Under the pieces are notes generated by a model. That model did no database searches, had not been told where the DNA came from, and saw only the letters and a list, made by a program, of their open reading frames with translations. The translations under genes were made by a program, and so were the position numbers. From Tetrapyrgos nigripes (lineage: Eukaryota > Basidiomycota > Agaricomycetes > Agaricales > Campanellaceae), in contig JAACJM010000079.1 in the NCBI GenBank assembly GCA_013368315.1, forward strand, positions 62,001 to 126,000: DNA of 64,000 nt. Direction: 5' to 3'. Within the stretch, counting starts at the first letter, position 1; each line of letters opens with the position of its first letter. Positions 58,066-64,000 of this stretch are shown here, piece by piece.

Positions 58066-61000
58066 GAAATCACTAGATGGTCAGGGTCTGAATACATTTC
58101 AATTGCTCTTTATTTGGGTGAGACCGTACGCTCCAGTGACTGAGTTTAACTTGAAGTACTCCGCTCATGTCTCATCAAAGTCATCTCATTACGATGATTC
58201 CGGTTCAGCCACTGAAATTTAGCCTGAGCGCATCGTCACTGATAGGGCTAGTAAGTGTACTAGGTGTAATTTAAGTAGCTCTGAATAGAAAGCCACTGAT
58301 CTTCAAAATACACTTATAAGATTCTTTAGTTTTGAAGGGGCCTCAGAGATAAGAACTTGGGGGCAAAGGTCCACACTCATATGGAAGATACAATTGTACT
58401 ATGTCAGCTGGTAGATTTTGGATAAGGCGTATTTACTGGAATGGAGATTCCGAGTCCAGGAAAACTTTGATCGAGATCCCTCAGTAACACTAACTGCGAG
58501 TCCGCAGGCTGGGATTCCCCTTTCAAGATCAAACACAAAAATTAACGATCAAAACACAATAATATCCTCTGCTTCCACCTGAAGACAAGGCTCTCTAGTG
58601 TCGAACGGGGGCGGTCGATTTCTCTCGTACATATCTATGGCTCTATCCTATACACATGTCGAGTATAGTAAGCTGAATACATAACTGTGGGGACAAATTG
58701 GTAGTTCATCGTCTCTAAGGTAACTTCCAACATTCCAATGCGTTGAATGACTCGAGCGAGTCTTGAACTCTTGTGCTCCTATTTGGTAAGTGCGGCCTTG
58801 GGTTCAGAGCTGCGGACGCATCAGTTTCTATTCTTCTCTTCTTACTTTTCTCTCCATCGAGTCTCCCTGCCAAGCTCATCCTTGACTCGTCCCTTATTCT
58901 CTAGGGTTATCAATTCTCGTGTCTCTTAGTTACCAGCCTCCAAGCATCAGTATCAAGGTGCGTCGATAGAGCCACAGCTCCGTTCTTTTACTAGTACTAA
59001 TCGAGGAACCTTACGCGGATAGACTCAGTCAAACCAGGTTCAAGTAAGTGAATATGTTTTATTATCATCGCGATTTTCTAGAGGTATACGACTATCGGTC
59101 GTATCAGTCACTCTTCGGAGGTAGGTATTCGGTGTGGCTGAGGCCCCATTGCTTAAGTCATGAAAAGACCTTGAAATAACCAGCTTCCCGTACGTATGAG
59201 CGAGTGCTTGATCCTGGCCCGGGTAATAATCCTCCTCCTCCTTCTCCTCCACCGGCTCCCAACCACACAAGTCCTTCTCGGCTGGGCGGAGCTATAAATA
59301 AAGAAAATGTAAATCGCTCAAGATGCGGGAAAGTTTATTTTATGTAAGTAATGCGGGGTAGATCCGGGGCCTTCTCAAGGGTGTTCTAATAATATGTATA
59401 GGTAAACGACCTAGAGTATGTATGTATTTGCGTAATAGAGTAGAGACTGCAAGCGAGTGAGAAAGTGGAGTGGCTTTCTCCTTACTTTCTCCTATCAGTT
59501 CTGAGTTCACATGAATCAACCAGCCAGCCAGGCCTATTCGACGTAGCGACCGATAGTCGTATCACTTACTATACCTACCTACTTGCCACTCAACCGACAA
59601 TGACGGATAAATGTCCAATTTACCAGTTGTTCTCTGGTCCAGTCGACGTCCCTAGTCGAAGACCTTCCCTTTCGAAGTGGCTCAAGGTCAATTACTTACA
59701 ACGACTCCCAAGTACTAGTAGCCGAGGGACGCAAAAATTAAAAGTGCCCTCCGTACGCGTTCATTTCCGATCATTAACCGGAATAATTGTTTCACGGTTC
59801 GGTGTAAGAACCCTTAAGCTTCACCTTCGATTCGATTCCGGATGACGAGTTGCATCTGTATTCTAAGAACTTACCTGCATGCTTCATACTTCTGGCTGAG
59901 AACATTGGGGAACGAAGCTAAGAACAATACTATGTAGATACCAGAAGCCTGGCTCATTGTGGCTGATGATGGCTCCACTCGCAGCGTGTAGATTGGTTGG
60001 ATCATGGGGTAAGTAGCACCGTAAGTGTGAAGTGCCATTGGATCTTGATATATGTAATAATGTAAGGAACGAGCCGGAGGGTTCAAGCGACTCATCATGC
60101 GATGATGAAATAAATGACTCTTTACTACATACGTACATGCATCCATCCGAGTTGGTGTGGCTGTATTCTACAAAAAAGTAAGTAGGTATTCATTGACGGA
60201 GACAGCCTGCTGAGAACTGTGGATACTGGGTATTGTTGCTGGATCGTTTCATATGGCATGCCATAGGGAAGGATGATTTTTTCGCGTTGATATAAACGCG
60301 GGATTGAAGACAGTCCTGATGCGCTCGTTGTTTAATGGGCACCTTAGGCATGGCGGCTAAGGTATAAACCCCGAGTGTATATACGTAGTCAAAAAATGAC
60401 TTTTAGTCTTCCAGATAGCATTTTCAACTCAATTTTTCAGGGACGATGCATACAGCGAATAGTTCTTGCTAGCCGAGACCGAGACCAGTGGCGGAATGTA
60501 TACTCCAAGGAAAGTAAGTACATAGCGTGTGTCTACTTACTACTTATGCATATGACGAGGGCCCCTCTGGCAGCCTGAATTCATTGGATCACATTGTACC
60601 TCATGTGGCTGATGTACCATCATGTCGATGATCAAAGCGGCAGGAACTGAAGGACTCCTCTGGAGCTGGAGCCGTGCGCCGTGCTACCTACATACGGCGT
60701 GAGCGTGCTGTTGAAGCTTTGGTGAAGATCACATTATGCATCACAGACTTACACTTTTTGTTCTCCGAACTTATTTTAGATCAACAATTGAACATTGAAC
60801 AAGTGGTCGGTTTGGTCAGGCTCTCATGAGACTGAGTCAGGTCCTGAGAGAATGAGATAGAGTCTCGTCATTGACAATGGATCTGTGTGACTTAAATCTG
60901 ATCGGAGGGACACTTGAGGTGATTTCAATTAGTATGTACTACATAGTATGATAGGCACTTGAGTCAGCAGCTCACTCATGAACAGATAGATATCTGCAGA

Positions 61001-63355
61001 GTGGATCTTCTTGGTACAGAGGGTTTATCACAGGACACACTCAGTAAGTAAGTTCACGCGCCGAGACCAGCCTGAATCAGGCTGGGGTGAATTAGGGGTG
61101 AATGCCACACGGCGTTGTTTGAGTACCTGTACATGTAAGACCTCTGAGTTGCAGGGCCACCAGAGCCACCATCCTGAAAGTGTCGATACTATGCGACAGG
61201 GGTAGTAATATCTGTATGATAAAAGACTAATAGAGACTAGTACCTAACAGCGGCGGGGTATCCATAACTCGAAGACTCGGCGCATGCCCTGGCAGTCAAC
61301 TTGCAGTCATAGGGTTACGAGAATTTCGGAGACGGAGATGAAGAACCTATCACTTCAATGAAATTTGAATCAGTGATTATTGTGCAGTTGGGAAGTTGGG
61401 ACGTTGAGATCGTAGAGACACACTACTAGTTCGTACATATACTGACAGTCTGATACCAGTGTGGGGAGGTCTGGGGTAAGTGCATTTAATTAGCAGGGAA
61501 GGAACAAATTCATCAAGTAATGACAGACTACCGAGATTAGTACTAGTGGCGTCGCCACTGGGCAAGTCATCGCGAAACTGAATTTAACGGACCTAAATCT
61601 CTTATAATTATTCAGATTTTAAATTCTTGTGATTGGTTTCAGTGGAGAGTTTCACAATGACGGAGACGGAGACAGAAGTTTAGTAGCGTTAGACTTGCGT
61701 TGAATACGGATATCGGGACGGAGTTCGTTGAATGAACGCGTTGGACCGGATAAAGAGCTTCAGTGGCTCTTAGATAGTGCAAGACGGAAGATGTAAAGGT
61801 CACATAACTGAGGGAAATTCTAGTAGGGAAAGTTCCATCCCTTGATATGAACAGATGATGTGAGCGGTGGGCGTTGACGGAAGTTACACTGACAAGAATT
61901 GTGGCACGCGACTTGCAGCCTGAGAGACTTGGCTGGGAGTAGGAAGGAATGGAAAGAAGATGCGAAGCATTACAGACGATTGTACGAGCGAGCGCGATAC
62001 GGAGAAGTGCGAGCAGCCGCAGGACCAAATCTGATACAGAAAGTAAGTCGAGGCCCTGGCGGACTCTCAAAGTGAAGGTCATGCGTGCCAGGCTGCTGGC
62101 AGGGAAAACGATGAAGTAAATTTACTAACGCCTAAGAGAACAGCAGAAGCGATATATTACTGTGATGATTGTGAGTCACGGCTTAAGTAGTAGTAGTGAC
62201 TTGATCTAAGTAGTACCTGGCTGATGGCAATATCCACGTAACGAGTAACGAGTTTGAGCTTCAAGTTTGCTGTAGTACTTTCTCGGGATAGGAGGACTAG
62301 TTGAGAGTCGAGAAGCAGAGAAGTCAAGCTAGTACTCGTGCAATAAGGCGCAATGCGTAACGATTGCGGAGGAAGATCGGATGGTCTCGCAATAAACGTT
62401 ATTGAGGAGCGAGCGAGTATATGCGCTAAATTGAAAGTTGATCAGTGGCCGCATTTTCGCTGAGTACTTGCAGCAAGAACGCTCAGGAGGTTTAATGACT
62501 AGTGATCGTGTGGACAGTCGGTCAAAATAGCTTTGACTTTTGACTTGAGTCCTATGACGAACACAGTGAGAACGAAGAATCATTGTCTGACGATCGAAAA
62601 GGAATGGGACGAATGGAGATGTCCTAGCGGGTATAAGATTCGATCTTATTGATTCGAAGTTCGGAAGCAGCTTGTCAGTCAAAATTGGTCATATGCCCTC
62701 AGCACATATCAGAGGATTGAAGACGCGTTTGGACTAGGCTTGAGATCACTGGGGAGGTACTTGCAGGGTTAAAGCAAGATAAGAGAAACGAGAACGCAGG
62801 AAAGCGCACCAGTGAGACTTTGAAAGCGAGACAGAACAGGAAAGCGGAAGATATGCAAAGTGGTTGGGGCGGATAAGAAGCTGAATCCGCCCCAAAACAT
62901 TGGTGTCTCTTGGCTTGGATGCGTGTCTACGATGATGGGTAATTAGAAGGTAGAAAATCTGTTCGGTAAAGGCTGGACAACGTACAGAATACTGTAAGAG
63001 TGATCTGGAATGCCTCGGTATATTGATGACCTTTGATGGCCTGGACGGACCCCTAGACGCGTCGAGAACACTGGGGTCGGACGACGGATTACGTCATGTG
63101 CTGTAGAGTTGGAAGCTTCGCGTTTCCACGGGAGCGAAAGCCGTTGGCCGGCATCAAAAGGAACGAGGCAAATTCAATTCAGTTTTCCAGATCTTGGATC
63201 CAGTCCCTTTTGGGAACTACTTCAACTGCGACGACCATGGCTTGAATTCAAAGCTCCGCTTCTACCAAACAATTTCCATCCTCTCTACTCCACCACCACC
63301 ATCTGCTCATCGTCTGTGACCGCGAGCTCAATATCCTCTTCACGACCTCGACGTT
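58066..63355. other. 5.3-kb stretch without recognisable genes
   Basis: No exon chain or known element was found. Small structures present: a 16-nt inverted repeat at 59086-59101 / 59547-59562 (atacgactatcggtcg), a palindrome-like cgcgttgatataaacgcg near 60286, a hairpin cagcctgaatcaggctg at about 61068, and several A/T boxes (ataaataaag near 59293). The last part is presumably the upstream region of the phosphatase gene. Confidence 0.5.
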
Positions 63356-64000
63356 ATGGCCAACGCCGGCCTCCATTACGACCAAGCATTCCTCGATGCT
63401 CTCCCCACAACCGCCGACGTCTTCACCCTGACACCAGGACAGTTTGACGACCTGCACCATTCTCATCTCCTCTCTCATCCTCCGGACTCTACTCTTTTTC
63501 CTTTCCTTCATGGTATCGAGGGCGATAACGAACTCCAGAATGTCTTCTTTGCCAGCGAAGGCCAGCAATGTACCGCTCGTCCCGACCGCAAGTCTACCGT
63601 AGCCAAAATACCCCGGTATCGAGCAATGACCTGGGTAGTATGCGAAGAAGACCTCGACAGCTCGGAAAGCAACCTCAAAGTCATCGTGCATCGTCGCAGT
63701 ATCTCCTCATATAGCGGAGACAGTGAGTCGTACGACGCCGAAGAAGACGAATGCGACGACGACAGCTCCTCCGAATCCGACCCTCTATCTGAACAAACTC
63801 CTCTATCCGCGTCTTATGTGACGGACCCTCGCGTCAACTCCTCAGACGACTTGGGCATGGACGTTGACATCTCATATAATGACTCGGGCGACGACTCCGT
63901 CCAGAACCCTATCAATCCCCAACCTCGCCAAATTATCGAAATTGCTGGTATTGGAGCCGACGAAAAGCACATGCATCCAGTCCAACATCGCCCTCTTCCA
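63356..64000 (+). CDS. Dual-specificity protein phosphatase, Pps1-like, N-terminal part (partial)
   Basis: The ATG at 63356 starts an uninterrupted frame of 215 codons to the window edge. It has TADVFTLTPGQFDDLHHSH, then TLFPFLHGIEGDNELQNVFF, then KIPRYRAMTWVVCEEDLDSS and a long acidic, Ser-rich insert. The 'LFPFLHG(I/L)EGDN..QN.FF' block is how I recognise the N-terminal region of fungal Pps1-type phosphatases. The catalytic HCxxGxxR lies beyond 64000 and cannot be checked. Confidence 0.55.
   Translation, partial: MANAGLHYDQAFLDALPTTADVFTLTPGQFDDLHHSHLLSHPPDSTLFPFLHGIEGDNELQNVFFASEGQQCTARPDRKSTVAKIPRYRAMTWVVCEEDLDSSESNLKVIVHRRSISSYSGDSESYDAEEDECDDDSSSESDPLSEQTPLSASYVTDPRVNSSDDLGMDVDISYNDSGDDSVQNPINPQPRQIIEIAGIGADEKHMHPVQHRPLP

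Overview
The window is nuclear DNA of a basidiomycete, most likely a mushroom-forming Agaricomycete. Nearly every gene is broken by short introns (about 45-66 nt, GT..AG). Typical Agaricomycete families are present: an F-box protein, a divergent fungal kinase-like protein, a GH76-like protein with a transmembrane tail, small secreted Cys-rich proteins and phi-like GSTs. No prokaryotic, CRISPR, viral or rRNA features were seen, and no convincing tRNA gene was found by eye.

Layout. 1-2561 (-): 5' part of an ADP1-type ABCG transporter with an EGF-like ectodomain, cut by the left edge. 2562-11430: an old tandem segmental duplication. Unit 1 holds the ABC exons, a GH76-like gene (3271-5936) and about 1.2 kb of 3' flank. 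Unit 2 holds an ABC exon fragment (with a 231-bp hAT-like MITE inside it), a GH76 pseudogene with several stops, and the same flank. 11936-12626: a non-autonomous hAT-like element with a perfect 8-bp target duplication, carrying a decayed Ty3-type integrase fragment. 13.0-16.4 kb (+): an aromatic/kynurenine-type aminotransferase with one very large intron. 16.4-19.4 kb: gene-poor. 19.4-23.7 kb (+): a tiny CxxC protein and a CaMKK/Sak1-like kinase. 24.3-28.4 kb (-): a small secreted Cys-rich protein and an F-box protein. Two introns of the F-box gene share an identical 48-nt sequence. 28.4-32.2 kb: a duplicated membrane-protein locus, one copy frameshifted, with local repeats. 32.5-36.2 kb: divergent FetB/UPF0014-like permease (-) and Ser/Thr-rich single-pass membrane protein (+).

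36.6-43.3 kb: two apparently intact ALG12 mannosyltransferase paralogues in inverted orientation around a kinase-like gene that lacks canonical catalytic residues. 43.5-53.2 kb (all -): a PLP homeostasis protein (YggS/PROSC), two tandem GSTs, an Ecm11-like protein and a C2H2 zinc-finger protein. 54.8-58.1 kb (+): a secreted protein of unknown function and an MDR-type enoyl/quinone reductase. 58.1-63.4 kb: a long stretch without recognisable genes. 63.4-64.0 kb (+): start of a Pps1-like dual-specificity phosphatase, cut by the right edge.

The genes do not form an obvious biosynthetic cluster. The dominant theme is local duplication (GH76, ALG12, GST, the 29/31-kb membrane protein, promoter segments, even an intron) and hAT-type non-autonomous elements. 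Coding calls come from reading the translated frames and joining exons at consensus splice sites by eye, so individual junctions may be off.
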